64,000 nt of DNA from Leisingera caerulea DSM 24564 (GCF_000473325.1 NZ_KI421513.1:859217-923216); one strand, 5' to 3'. Shown: positions 27,353-35,813, counted from the stretch's first letter. Numbers and translations: made by a program. Notes: generated by a model from the sequence alone, not told the origin.

Positions 27353-28369
27353 TTAGCGGAACGGCGGAGCGTACAGCAGGCCGCCTTCGGTCCACTGAGC
27401 GTTCAGGCCGCGGGCCAGGCCGACCGGGGTGTCTTCGCCGATGGTCTTGGCAAAGATTTCACCATAGTTGCCATTGGCGGCGATCGCTTTGTGCGCCCAG
27501 TCGGCATCCACACCCAGCATCTCGCCCAGGGTGCCTTCGCTGCCCAGCAGGCGGTTGATTTCCGGGTTGTCGGTGCCGGCTGCCATTTCGCTGATGTTGG
27601 CGGACGTGACGCCCAGCTCTTCGGCTGCGATCAGTGCGTTCAGGGTCCAGCGGACAACGTCACCCCACTCGTGGTCGCCGTGGCGGACCAGCGGGCCCAG
27701 CGGCTCCTTGGAGATGATTTCCGGCAGGATTACATGCGCGGACGGATCGTCGAAGGTGGCACGGGTTGCGGCCAGCCCGGAGGCGTCGGTGGTGTAGACG
27801 TCGCAGGCGCCTGCCAGATACTGCTGCTGCGCTTCGGCGTTGGTTTCGATCGGAACCGGCTCATAGCTGATGTTGTTGGAGCGGAAGAAGTCCGCCAGGT
27901 TCAGCTCGGTGGTGGTGCCGGTCTGGATGCAGACGGTGGCGCCGTCCAGTTCCTTCGCCGAGGACACGCCCAGCTCTTTCGGGACCATGAAGCCCTGGCC
28001 GTCGTAGTAGTTCACGCCGGTGAATTCGAACTTCAGGTCGACATCGCGCGAGAAGGTCCAGGTGGTGTTGCGGGCCAGCATGTCGATTTCGCCGGAGGCC
28101 AGCGCGGTAAAGCGGGTCTTGCCGGTGGTCGGCACGAATTCAACAGCGGTCGAGTCGCCCAGCACGGCTGCAGCCACAGCACGGCAGACGGCGACGTCAA
28201 AACCTTCCCATTCGCCATTCGCATTCGGGGCCGCAAATCCGACCAGGCCGGTGGTGACGCCGCAGTTCAGCTTGCCGCGGGCTTTCACGTCATCCAGCGT
28301 GCCGGCAGCAGCTGCGCCAGCCGCCAGACCAGCAACGGTCAGAGCGCCCAAAAATACGGTTTTTTTCAT
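27353..28369 (-). CDS. aapJ: General L-amino acid ABC transporter, periplasmic binding protein
   Basis: 338 residues. The Sec signal peptide is MKKTVFLGALTVAGLAAGAAAAG, cleaved near residue 22. The mature part is a family 3 solute-binding protein: RGKLNCGVTTGLVGFAAPN, then WEGFDVAVCRAVAAAVLGD and LNALIAAEELGVT. It captures amino acids for AapQMP. ATG 28369 has AGGAAGAGG just upstream; the longer frame reads through the promoter. Confidence 0.94.
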   Translation of the reverse strand: MKKTVFLGALTVAGLAAGAAAAGTLDDVKARGKLNCGVTTGLVGFAAPNANGEWEGFDVAVCRAVAAAVLGDSTAVEFVPTTGKTRFTALASGEIDMLARNTTWTFSRDVDLKFEFTGVNYYDGQGFMVPKELGVSSAKELDGATVCIQTGTTTELNLADFFRSNNISYEPVPIETNAEAQQQYLAGACDVYTTDASGLAATRATFDDPSAHVILPEIISKEPLGPLVRHGDHEWGDVVRWTLNALIAAEELGVTSANISEMAAGTDNPEINRLLGSEGTLGEMLGVDADWAHKAIAANGNYGEIFAKTIGEDTPVGLARGLNAQWTEGGLLYAPPFR

Positions 28370-28472
28370 TTTTACCTCTTCCTGATAGTCCGCCTGTCCG
28401 GCGGTTCTTATTACCCGGCGATCCCCCGCCGGAAATGAGACCGAAGAAGGGTTTACCCCTTTTTCGCGCCTG

Positions 28473-28502
28473 AGTGTGGGCGCATTCATCAACAAACGTC
28501 AA
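28473..28502 (-). promoter_or_regulatory. Probable aapJ promoter
   Basis: On the minus strand TTGACG (28502-28497) and CACACT (28478-28473) are 18 bases apart, about 100 bases upstream of aapJ. The -35 is strong and the -10 is weak. Confidence 0.5.
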
Positions 28503-28549
28503 GGGCGGGATCAGGAAATTCGATGGGCGCGATGCGCACAAATGCACCG

Positions 28550-28569
28550 GGAGTAAACATTTTTACTCC
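28550..28569. promoter_or_regulatory. Perfect AT-rich palindrome between ATP12 gene and aapJ
   Basis: GGAGTAAA-CATT-TTTACTCC is a perfect 8-bp inverted repeat. It lies 30 bases after the ATP12 stop and about 50 bases upstream of the proposed aapJ -35. No T-run follows, so an operator seems likelier than a terminator. Confidence 0.4.
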
Positions 28570-28598
28570 ACGCGGCCCGAATTGGTAATTTTCTGTTC

Positions 28599-29303
28599 TC
28601 AGGAGAAATCGAAGAACCGTTTGGCGTGCAGAAATTCCTGCCGTTTGACCCCGGCGGCCGCCGCAGCCTCCTCGTCGGTGCCCCACTGCTCTTCCTGCCA
28701 GCGCTCGTCCAGCCGCGACAGCAGCCAGATCTCCTCGGCGCTGCGCCAGCCATGCGCGGCGGCAAAGCCCAGGATCAAAGAGCCGGAAATCCCTACCAAA
28801 TCGTGGAACGCCGCCAGCTGGAACGGGTTCATCGCCTGCACCTTTTCGGCCAGCGCCGCCAGCGCCGCAGCCTCCTGCGGCTGGTGCAGAACGCCGGTGC
28901 GGGGCTGCAGCCGCACCCCCAGCGCCTCTGCCGCCCAGTCCAGCGCCGGATCCCATTCCTGCGCCTGACGCAACGTCAGCTCAACCGGCGCGTCAGCGCG
29001 GTAGCACAGCAGGTCGCAATCGCCGTATTCGGTCAGCATGGCGGCGACTTCGCTGTGCTGATGTGTCACCTTGTCAATTGCGGCATTCGCAGACCGGGTG
29101 CAGGGCATTGTCGAAGGGTCGACTGATTCGGTCTGGGCGTCCCATTCCGCGGCAATGGCCTGGGCCATCTCCTGCGTCGGCACCGCCAGCGGTGCCTTGG
29201 CCGGGGTCTTGACCCGGCGGCCGTCCAGCTCCACCGCAAACCCGTCACCGGTCTCCGCTACCGAAACCGCTTTCCAGAACCGTTTCTGTGCCCAGCCGCT
29301 CAT
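28599..29303 (-). CDS. ATP12 family chaperone (F1-ATPase assembly)
   Basis: 234 residues of the ATP12 family, the alphaproteobacterial relative of the mitochondrial chaperone for the F1 alpha subunit. Recognised stretches are FAVELDGRRVKTPAKAPLAVP, the AAEWDAQ block, DLLCYRADAP and the C-terminal helix with DERWQEEQWGTDEEA. It lies four bases downstream of the HAD phosphatase and shares its operon, not an atp operon. Confidence 0.9.
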   Translation of the reverse strand: MSGWAQKRFWKAVSVAETGDGFAVELDGRRVKTPAKAPLAVPTQEMAQAIAAEWDAQTESVDPSTMPCTRSANAAIDKVTHQHSEVAAMLTEYGDCDLLCYRADAPVELTLRQAQEWDPALDWAAEALGVRLQPRTGVLHQPQEAAALAALAEKVQAMNPFQLAAFHDLVGISGSLILGFAAAHGWRSAEEIWLLSRLDERWQEEQWGTDEEAAAAAGVKRQEFLHAKRFFDFS

Positions 29304-29306
29304 CTC

Positions 29307-29975
29307 TTAGCCTTTCCAGATCTCTGCCAGCAGCGGGCGCAGCTCCGCGAAATCGCGGATCAAGTGGTCGGCGCCCAAAGTCTCTGCCGGATGATACCCC
29401 CAGGGCACGGCGATGGTGGTGACCCCCGCCGCGCGCCCCATTTCAATGTCAAACCGCGTGTCGCCGATCATCACGGTGCTGTCGCGCTCCACCCCGGTCT
29501 CCGCCATCGCAGTCAGGATCATCGACGGGTGCGGTTTCGACGGGTGGTGATCCGCCACCTGCCGGGTCACGAAGCAGCTCAGCCCATGCGCCGCGATCAG
29601 CGCGTCGACGCCGCGCTGGGATTTGCCGGTGGCAACCCCCAGCAGGTACTCCGGCACCTCGTTCAGCTCCGCCAGCATCTCCAGCGTGCCGGGATAAAGC
29701 GGCGAATGCGCCGCCCCCGCCGCCTCGCGCGCCAGCATGTAGGAGGACTTGTAGCCCTCCACCAGCCGCTCCAGCGTGGCGGCATTCTGGTCCGGCGCCA
29801 GCTCCTTCATCGCCAGCGGCAGCGACAGCCCGACGATGGACAGGATCGCCTCGCGCGGCGGCGTTCTCAGCCCGGCGCCTTCAAACGCCTCGGCCATGGC
29901 GCCGGTGATAGCGCCCTGGCTGTCCACCAGGGTGCCATCGACGTCAAACAGGATCAGCCGCAGCGGTGAACTCAC
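29307..29975 (-). CDS. HAD-superfamily hydrolase, phosphoglycolate phosphatase-like
   Basis: 222 residues. Motif I is LFDVDGTLVDS with the nucleophile Asp and acid-base Asp; motif II is GVATGKSQRG; motif III Lys is in HHPSKPHPS; motif IV is MIGDTRFDIEMG. The cap is of the alpha-helical type. Its substrate is unknown; Gph-like activity is the usual guess. The start overlaps the rluC stop (ATGA), so it is coupled to rluC. Confidence 0.88.
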   Translation of the reverse strand: MSSPLRLILFDVDGTLVDSQGAITGAMAEAFEGAGLRTPPREAILSIVGLSLPLAMKELAPDQNAATLERLVEGYKSSYMLAREAAGAAHSPLYPGTLEMLAELNEVPEYLLGVATGKSQRGVDALIAAHGLSCFVTRQVADHHPSKPHPSMILTAMAETGVERDSTVMIGDTRFDIEMGRAAGVTTIAVPWGYHPAETLGADHLIRDFAELRPLLAEIWKG

Positions 29976-31018
29976 TTCAGGTCCTCGAACGGATCATCGG
30001 CAGCCAGGTCCTCGGTCCAGCCGAAGGTCTCCCAGCTTTCCTTCATATGGTCGGGCAGCGGCGCCACAACCGAGACCGGCTTGCGGGTCACCGGGTGCTC
30101 AAACACCATCCGGCGCGCGTGCAGGTGCAGCTTTTTGGAGATCACCCCGCCGATCTGCGCGCCCCATCCGTCGCCCAGGTTCTCTTGGCCCGAACCGCCG
30201 TATTTGCCGTCGCCGGCAATCGGATGGCCCATGCCCGACATATGCGCCCGCAGCTGATGGGTGCGGCCGGTGATCGGCTCCATCGCCACCCAGGCGGCGC
30301 GGCTGGCTACGCGGTAAAGCGTGGCATACAGCGTATGCGCCCGCTTGGCGCCCGGCGTATCGTCGATGTCCTGCGGATGGACGTTGATCATCTTCTCGCC
30401 CTCGCCGGACTTGCCGTGGCCCGGCGCCTTGACCAGCCCGTTCTTGATTTCGCCCAGATAGGGCGTCGGCACGCCTGCGACCAGCGCCCAATAGATCTTG
30501 CGGGTGTTTTTGTGGCGGAAGGCGGCGGTCAGCGCCTGTGCCGCCTTGCGGTTGCGCGCCAGCACCAGAACACCGGAGGTGTCCTTGTCGATCCGGTGCA
30601 CCAGCTTGGGCTTGTCCTCAAGCCCGAATTTCAGCGCCTCGGCCAGGCCGTCCACGTGCTTGGTGGTGCCGGAGCCGCCCTGCACCGCCAGCCCGGCGGG
30701 CTTGTTCAGCACGATCACGTCATCGTCGCGGTAGATCACGCAGGACTGGATCATCTTGGCATCCGCCTCCGAGATCCGCATCGCGCGCGGCTCGGCCGGT
30801 TTCAGGTCGCTGTCCGCCAGCGGCGGCACGCGCACTACCTGCCCGGACTCGACACGGGTGCTGGCCTTGACGCGGCCGCCATCCAGCCGCAGCTCGCCCT
30901 TGCGGCACATCTTCTCGATGCGGCCCTGGTTCACATGCGGAAACAGCCGCCGCAGCCAGCGGTCAATGCGCTGGCCGCCATCGTCTTCGCTGACGGTAAT
31001 CATCTGAACGCCGCTCAT
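29972..31018 (-). CDS. 23S rRNA pseudouridine synthase RluC/RluD family
   Basis: 348 residues. An N-terminal S4 RNA-binding domain (GQRIDRWLRRLFPHVNQGRIEKMCRKGE) is followed by the RluA-type catalytic domain with the active-site Asp in LVHRIDKDTSGVL and RTHQLRAHM. It probably modifies 23S rRNA at the RluC sites. ATG 31018 overlaps the crcB stop by four bases. The longer upstream frame lies within crcB and is not used. Confidence 0.9.
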   Translation of the reverse strand: MSGVQMITVSEDDGGQRIDRWLRRLFPHVNQGRIEKMCRKGELRLDGGRVKASTRVESGQVVRVPPLADSDLKPAEPRAMRISEADAKMIQSCVIYRDDDVIVLNKPAGLAVQGGSGTTKHVDGLAEALKFGLEDKPKLVHRIDKDTSGVLVLARNRKAAQALTAAFRHKNTRKIYWALVAGVPTPYLGEIKNGLVKAPGHGKSGEGEKMINVHPQDIDDTPGAKRAHTLYATLYRVASRAAWVAMEPITGRTHQLRAHMSGMGHPIAGDGKYGGSGQENLGDGWGAQIGGVISKKLHLHARRMVFEHPVTRKPVSVVAPLPDHMKESWETFGWTEDLAADDPFEDLK

Positions 31019-31395
31019 GCGAACACTCCTCTTGCGGCCATCAGGCCCAGAAACAATCCGCCGACCGACAGGGCCACGGACAAACAAACATAAAGCGCCG
31101 CCTGCCCGAAGGCGCCGCGCTCGATCAGGTTGGCGGTCTCCAGCGAGAACGCCGAGAAGGTGGTGAACCCTCCCAGAAGCCCGGTCATCACCAAGGGGCT
31201 CAGATGGGTCAGCCCGCGCATCGCCGCGGCCACCACAAACACCCCCATCAGGAAGGAGCCCAGGATGTTCACGGTGATCACCGCCACCGGAAAATCGTGA
31301 TGCCCCAGCAGGCGGATCATCCCCAGCCCGGCCAGATAGCGGCACACCGCCCCAACAGCGCCGCCAAGGGCGACCATGGAAACCGAAAAAATCAT
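31015..31395 (-). CDS. crcB: Fluoride exporter CrcB/Fluc
   Basis: 126 residues, four membrane helices. Family signatures are GGAVGAVCRYLAG, the VNILGSFLMG asparagine motif and GLLGGFTTFSAFS with the TFS pore motif. It is a dimeric fluoride channel of the inner membrane. An AGGA upstream supports ATG 31395. It opens the crcB-rluC-HAD-ATP12 run; no fluoride riboswitch is recognisable in the leader. Confidence 0.93.
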   Translation of the reverse strand: MIFSVSMVALGGAVGAVCRYLAGLGMIRLLGHHDFPVAVITVNILGSFLMGVFVVAAAMRGLTHLSPLVMTGLLGGFTTFSAFSLETANLIERGAFGQAALYVCLSVALSVGGLFLGLMAARGVFA

Positions 31396-31483
31396 CCCCG
31401 TCCTGTCGCCGGCGCGGCCCGGGATGTCAAGTTTTGCCCGTATTGCACGGCGCGCAGGGCTGCCAACAAAAGGCTCCCGCCCC

Positions 31484-31539
31484 TTCATCTTTCCCCGAAT
31501 ACTCCCGCCGGAGGCAGCGGCTTTGCGGGCAAAGCCGCT
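31484..31539 (-). repeat. Dispersed 'GGGAGTATTT-GGGG-AGATGAA' element, copy C
   Basis: Read on the minus strand after the rarA stop, there is a perfect hairpin AGCGGCTTTG-CCCG-CAAAGCCGCT (31539-31516). It is followed by CTCCGGCGGGAGTATT and the core ending AAAGATGAA. The same core follows aroG at 34433-34460. A short CTCC/GGAG stem followed by TATT could terminate transcription. Confidence 0.65.
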
Positions 31540-32862
31540 TCACTTGTTCCGCTTTGCCCTCAGGTTCGCAAAGTAATCCGTGCGCCGCTTCAGTTCCCGC
31601 TCGAACCCGCGTTCCACCGGCTGATACAGAACCGGGCGTTTTACCCCGTCGGGAAAGTAGTTCTGGCCGGAAAACCCGTCCTCCGCGTCATGGTCATAGG
31701 CATAGCCGTCGCCATAGCCCTGCTCCGACATCAGCTTGGTCGGCGCGTTCAGGATGTGCTTGGGCGGCGGCGCGCTGCCGGTCTGCTTGGCCAGCCGCCG
31801 GGCGGCCTTGATGCCGACGTAGACCGCGTTGGATTTCGGCGCCAGCGCCAGGTAGACCGCCGCATTGGCCAGCGCCAGTTCGCCCTCCGGGCTGCCGAGG
31901 CGCTCGTAGGTCTGCCAGGCATTGAGGCACACGGTATTTGCCTGCGGGTCGGCCATGCCGATGTCCTCGGTCGACATCATCGTCAGCCGCCGGGCCAGGA
32001 ACCGCGGGTCCTCGCCGCCCTCCAGCATCCGCGCCAGCCAGTACAGTGCTGCATCCGGGTCAGAGCCGCGGATGGATTTGTGCAGGGCGGAAATGAGGTT
32101 GTAATGCTCGTCGCCGGACTTGTCGAACTTGGCCGCCCGGCGCATCAGCCGGTTTGACAGCGCCTCCCGCCCAAGGGGCGCCTCCACCTTCCAGGCGGCG
32201 ACTTGCTCAATGAGGTTCAAAAGCGCCCGCCCGTCGCCATCGGCCATCTCATGCAGCGCGTCGCGGGCATCGCCCGACAGCGGCAGGGCGCGGCCCAGCT
32301 CCTTCTCGGCGCGCTGGGTGAGGCGTTCGAGATCGGCCAGCGACAGGCGTTCCAGCACCAAGACCTGGCTGCGTGAAAGCACAGCGGCGTTCAGCTCGAA
32401 CGAAGGGTTCTCCGTTGTCGCCCCGACCAAGAGGATGGTGCCATCCTCCATATGCGGCAGGAAGCCGTCCTGCTGGGCCTTGTTGAAGCGGTGGATCTCA
32501 TCCACGAACAGAAGCGTTCCCTGCCCGTTCTGGCGGCGGATCCTGGCGGCCTCGAACACCTTGCGCAGCTCCGGCACCCCGGTGAAGATCGCCGAGATCT
32601 GCACGAAATGCAGGTCGGTCTCCTTGGCCAGCAGCCGTGCGATGGTGGTCTTGCCCACCCCCGGCGGCCCCCAGAAGATCAGCGACGACAAGGACCCCGA
32701 GGCCAGCATCACGCCCAGCGGCGCCTCCGGCCCCAGCACCTGTTCCTGTCCGATCACCTCGCCCAGCGACTGCGGCCGCAGCCGATCGGCCAGCGGCCGG
32801 TTCGGCGCAGGCTGCTGCGGATCGCTGTCCGCGGATGCGGGGCTGCCGAACAGATCTGCCAT
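31540..32862 (-). CDS. rarA: Replication-associated recombination protein A
   Basis: 440 residues of the clamp-loader-like AAA+ family. Walker A is GPPGVGKTT, Walker B is LLFVDEIHRF, sensor 1 is VGATTENPSFE, and the C-terminal tetramerisation part has STEDIGMADP. It acts at stalled replication forks. The start overlaps the protease stop as TGATG. An extra N-terminal segment (residues 1-20) precedes the PLADRLRPQ block. Confidence 0.94.
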   Translation of the reverse strand: MADLFGSPASADSDPQQPAPNRPLADRLRPQSLGEVIGQEQVLGPEAPLGVMLASGSLSSLIFWGPPGVGKTTIARLLAKETDLHFVQISAIFTGVPELRKVFEAARIRRQNGQGTLLFVDEIHRFNKAQQDGFLPHMEDGTILLVGATTENPSFELNAAVLSRSQVLVLERLSLADLERLTQRAEKELGRALPLSGDARDALHEMADGDGRALLNLIEQVAAWKVEAPLGREALSNRLMRRAAKFDKSGDEHYNLISALHKSIRGSDPDAALYWLARMLEGGEDPRFLARRLTMMSTEDIGMADPQANTVCLNAWQTYERLGSPEGELALANAAVYLALAPKSNAVYVGIKAARRLAKQTGSAPPPKHILNAPTKLMSEQGYGDGYAYDHDAEDGFSGQNYFPDGVKRPVLYQPVERGFERELKRRTDYFANLRAKRNK

Positions 32863-34253
32863 CAGAGCCGGAACCTCAGCGCCATGCGACGGCCGCGCCG
32901 GTTCAGATCCAGCTGGATCCAGCGGCCGCTGCCCGCGAGAATCGCATAGACGTCATCGGTGCTCGCCACCTGCTGGCCATTGACCGCCAGCAGCAGGTCG
33001 CCCGCCTGCACACCGCCGCGCCCGGCATAGGGGCCGGGGTCTGTGACCACCACGCCCTCCGCCGACAAGGGCAGGCCGAGACGGGCGATCACCTGCGGAT
33101 TGATACGCGCCACGGTCAGCCCGGGCAGCGCGGTCTTGTCATCCAGCTGCACCGGGTTGGCGGGCGGCTGATCGGGCGCCACAATCATCGGCACCTCGAT
33201 TTCCTCCCGCTCGCCGCCGCGCAGGCGGGTGATGACGGACAGATCCCCAAGCCCCGCCACCGACATGCGGAACACCATTTCCGAGGGCGAATTCACCACC
33301 TCGCCGTCCACATGGGTAATCACGTCGCCGACCCGGAAACCGGCCTTGGCAAAGGGGCTTTCGCGGTGCAGGTCCGAGACAACCATCCCCTCCGGCAGGT
33401 CCATCCCCAGAGAGGCCGCCAGATCGGCATCCACCGGCTGGCCCGCCATGCCCGCCCAGGGGCGCTGGAACTCTTCCGCGCCGGTCCGGGCCTGGTTGAC
33501 GAACTCCCGCACCAGATTGGCCGGAATCGCAAAGCCGATGCCGTTGGAGCCGCCGGAGCGGGACAGGATGCGGGTATTAATGCCGATGAGATCTCCGTTC
33601 ACGTCGATCAGCGCGCCGCCGGAGTTGCCCGGGTTGATCGGCGCATCGGTCTGGATGTAGTAGCCAAAGCCGTCGCCCGCCCCCATGCCGGTGCGCGCAA
33701 GGCCGGAGATGATGCCGCTGCTGACGGTCTGCCCGACCCCGAACGGGTTGCCGATCGCCAGCGCCAGCTCGCCCACCTGCACCTGGTCGCTGTCGCGCAG
33801 GTCCAGATACGGCAGGTCCGCCGCCTCTTCCAATTGCAGGATCGCCAGGTCGCTGGCCTTGTCGCCCAGGATCACCCGCGCATTGTATTCGCGCCGGTCA
33901 TTGGTCACCACGCGGATTTCGGTGGCGCTGCCGACAACATGGTAGTTGGAGACCACGATGCCGTCCGCCGACAGGATCACGCCGGAGCCCAGCGAATTCT
34001 CCACCCGCGGCTGCGGCTCGGCAAAGCCGCGGAAGAAATCATCGAAGAACGGATCGTTCATGAACGGCGAGCGGCGGCGCTGCTGCACCTGGCGCACCAC
34101 CTTGGCGTATATGTTCACCACCGCCGGCGAGGCTTCCTTGACCAGCGGCGCGAACCCCAGCGCGATCTCCGCCTGGCTTTGCGGCACCCGGGTTTCAGCG
34201 GCGGCAGGCAGGGCGAGAACGATGGCAAGGGCAGTGAGTGCGGGACGGATCAT
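32862..34253 (-). CDS. Periplasmic Do-like serine protease (DegQ/DegP type)
   Basis: 463 residues. The signal peptide is MIRPALTALAIVLALPAAAE. The trypsin-like domain has the triad His in SNYHVVG, Asp in ASDLAIL and Ser in GNSGGALID. Two PDZ domains follow. It degrades or refolds misfolded envelope proteins. The start ATG 34253 begins the signal peptide; longer frames are not supported. It is coupled to rarA by a one-base overlap, an association seen in related genomes. Confidence 0.92.
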   Translation of the reverse strand: MIRPALTALAIVLALPAAAETRVPQSQAEIALGFAPLVKEASPAVVNIYAKVVRQVQQRRRSPFMNDPFFDDFFRGFAEPQPRVENSLGSGVILSADGIVVSNYHVVGSATEIRVVTNDRREYNARVILGDKASDLAILQLEEAADLPYLDLRDSDQVQVGELALAIGNPFGVGQTVSSGIISGLARTGMGAGDGFGYYIQTDAPINPGNSGGALIDVNGDLIGINTRILSRSGGSNGIGFAIPANLVREFVNQARTGAEEFQRPWAGMAGQPVDADLAASLGMDLPEGMVVSDLHRESPFAKAGFRVGDVITHVDGEVVNSPSEMVFRMSVAGLGDLSVITRLRGGEREEIEVPMIVAPDQPPANPVQLDDKTALPGLTVARINPQVIARLGLPLSAEGVVVTDPGPYAGRGGVQAGDLLLAVNGQQVASTDDVYAILAGSGRWIQLDLNRRGRRMALRFRL

Positions 34254-34345
34254 GAGGACTCCAGCAGATGTTGCCCGAAGGATATGCGGAGTACGCGCGC
34301 GGATTGCAAGGCGGGAGGCGGACCGGGCCGCAGCGGAGCGCAGGC

Positions 34346-34481
34346 GCGCTGCCCCTCTTGGCCTGACGGCCAATTCACCCTGGGATATTTGGGGCCAGAT
34401 GAAGCAAGCGGCCGAAAACGGCTCCTGCTTTTCATCTTTCCCCAAATACTCCCGGCCGGAGGCACGCGCCGCAAGGCGCGT
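34346..34481. repeat. Dispersed element, copy B: two inverted cores
   Basis: Two copies of the core face each other: GGGATATTT/GGGGCCAGATGAA (34382-34403) and its inverted partner ending in CTCCC (34430-34453). They are flanked by GCGCTGCCCCTCTTGGCC on one side and the hairpin ACGCGCC-GCAA-GGCGCGT (34464-34481) on the other. The whole could fold into one long imperfect stem. It fills the gap between the protease start and the aroG stop. Confidence 0.65.
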
Positions 34482-34499
34482 CCCTTTGCGGCGCCGGCC

Positions 34500-35579
34500 T
34501 CAGGCCTCGGCCAGCTCGTCCTGTGCGGCGGCCGTGCGGCGCTTGGCAACCGCTGCGGCCAGATGCTCCAGCTCTGCCACAGTCTCCTCCCAGCCCAGGC
34601 AGCCGTCGGTGATCGACTGGCCGTAGGTCAGCTCCCCCTTGCCCAGATCCTGGCGGCCCGCCACCAGGTGGCTTTCGACCATCACGCCGGTGATGCGGCT
34701 GTCGCCCGCGGCGATCTGGCCCGCCACATCGCGCAGCACCGCAGGCTGGCGCATCGGGTCCTTGCCGCTGTTGGCGTGGCTGGCGTCGATCATCACATGG
34801 CCGCGGATGCCGTCCTTCTCCGCCAGCTTGCAGGCCGCATCGACAGAGGCCGCGTCATAGTTGGTGCCGCCGCCGCCGCGCAGGATCAGGTGGCCGTCAG
34901 GGTTGCCGCTGGTGGCCGCAATCGCCGCGCGGCCCGATTTGGCCAGCGCCATGAAATGATGCGGGTGCGCCGCCGAGCGCACCGCGTCCACTGCGATCTG
35001 CACATTGCCGCGGGTGCCGTTCTTAAAGCCCACGGGGCAGCTGAGGCCGGAGGCCATTTCGCGGTGGATCTGGCTTTCGGTGGTGCGGGCGCCGATGGCG
35101 GCCCAGGCCACAAGGTCAGAGATGTACTGCGGCACCGCGGTGTCCAGGAATTCGGTGCCGACCGGCAGGCCCAGGGCGTTGATGTCCAGGCACAGGCGGC
35201 GCGCCAGCCCCAGCCCTTCGTTGATGCGGAAGGAGCCGTCGAGGCCCGGATCGTTGATCAGCCCTTTCCAGCCGCTGATGGTGCGGGGTTTTTCGAAGTA
35301 GACCCGCATCACGATCTCCAGCTCACCGGCGAGCCGTTCGCGCAGCGGCGCCAGGCGGCGGGCATAGTCCATCGCCGCCTTGGGGTCGTGCACCGAACAG
35401 GGGCCGACGACCGCAATCACACGGTCGCTGCGGCCGTGCAGCACATCCTGAATGGCGGTGCGGCTGGCCAGCACGGTATCGGTCACTGTTGCCGTTGAAG
35501 GCAGCTGCGCGGCGAGATCCTCGGGCGAGATCAGTTCCTGCATACCGGTGATGCGGAGGTTTTCGGTCTGGGGTGTCAT
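34500..35579 (-). CDS. aroG: 3-deoxy-7-phosphoheptulonate (DAHP) synthase, class I
   Basis: 359 residues, the usual length. It condenses phosphoenolpyruvate and erythrose-4-phosphate at the entry to aromatic amino acid synthesis. Signatures are VVGPCSVHD, VYFEKPRT, GWKGLINDP, AWAAIGARTTES, GFKNGT, LRGGGGTNYD and DASHANSGKDP. A leader peptide rich in Tyr, Phe and Trp and an intrinsic terminator lie between its promoter and its start, so expression is probably attenuated by aromatic amino acids. It is otherwise a single gene. Confidence 0.95.
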   Translation of the reverse strand: MTPQTENLRITGMQELISPEDLAAQLPSTATVTDTVLASRTAIQDVLHGRSDRVIAVVGPCSVHDPKAAMDYARRLAPLRERLAGELEIVMRVYFEKPRTISGWKGLINDPGLDGSFRINEGLGLARRLCLDINALGLPVGTEFLDTAVPQYISDLVAWAAIGARTTESQIHREMASGLSCPVGFKNGTRGNVQIAVDAVRSAAHPHHFMALAKSGRAAIAATSGNPDGHLILRGGGGTNYDAASVDAACKLAEKDGIRGHVMIDASHANSGKDPMRQPAVLRDVAGQIAAGDSRITGVMVESHLVAGRQDLGKGELTYGQSITDGCLGWEETVAELEHLAAAVAKRRTAAAQDELAEA

Positions 35580-35624
35580 GGGTCTGCTTCCTTGGCGGGA
35601 GGCCCTGGGCGCTGCGGCGGATAC

Positions 35625-35654
35625 AAAAAAACCGCCTGCGGGCTGCGGGCGGTT
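35625..35654 (-). terminator. Attenuator terminator upstream of aroG
   Basis: On the minus strand AACCGCC (35654-35648) pairs with GGCGGTT (35636-35630). The loop is GC-rich, and a run of seven T (35631-35625) follows. It lies between the leader peptide stop (35687) and the aroG start (35579). Alternative pairings of the GC-rich loop could form an antiterminator. Confidence 0.85.
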
Positions 35655-35686
35655 GGTGGTATCCTGGTGCGTTCCGATGTCCTAGC

Positions 35687-35764
35687 TCAGAATGCGCTGA
35701 CCCCTCCGTCCGCCATGTGGCGCGGATAAAAGAAATACCAGAATGCGGCATAGGTCCGGGTCAT
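35687..35764 (-). CDS. Aromatic leader peptide of aroG (attenuation)
   Basis: A 25-codon frame starting at ATG 35764 and ending at TGA 35687. Residues 5-13 read YAAFWYFFY, so seven of nine are aromatic and all three aromatic amino acids occur. Ribosome stalling here would report Tyr, Phe and Trp supply and control the downstream terminator. The probable -10 ends only seven bases before the ATG, so the mRNA would be almost leaderless, as for the trp leader of Sinorhizobium. A longer upstream reading of the same frame (to 35875) crosses the promoter and is not used. Confidence 0.8.
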   Translation of the reverse strand: MTRTYAAFWYFFYPRHMADGGVSAF

Positions 35765-35771
35765 GGACCGG

Positions 35772-35800
35772 ACGCTAGCGGAGATTCGCGCCCCTGTCAC
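35772..35800 (-). promoter_or_regulatory. Probable promoter of the aroG leader
   Basis: On the minus strand GTGACA (35800-35795), a 17-base spacer and TAGCGT (35777-35772). Transcription would begin about 35765-35764, at the leader peptide AUG. Confidence 0.6.
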
Positions 35801-35813
35801 CCCGGAAAATGGC

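Noticed and set aside
31396..31483. Fluoride riboswitch upstream of crcB
   Set aside because: No recognisable aptamer consensus in the short leader.
11356..31540. Search for CRISPR arrays, insertion sequences or prophage genes
   Set aside because: No regularly spaced direct repeats, transposase motifs or phage structural genes were seen in the window.
32637..35498. Very long plus-strand open frame (over 900 codons) antisense to rarA, the protease and aroG
   Set aside because: It is a GC-rich shadow of three well-supported minus genes; its translation is low-complexity His/Arg/Gln sequence with no family features.
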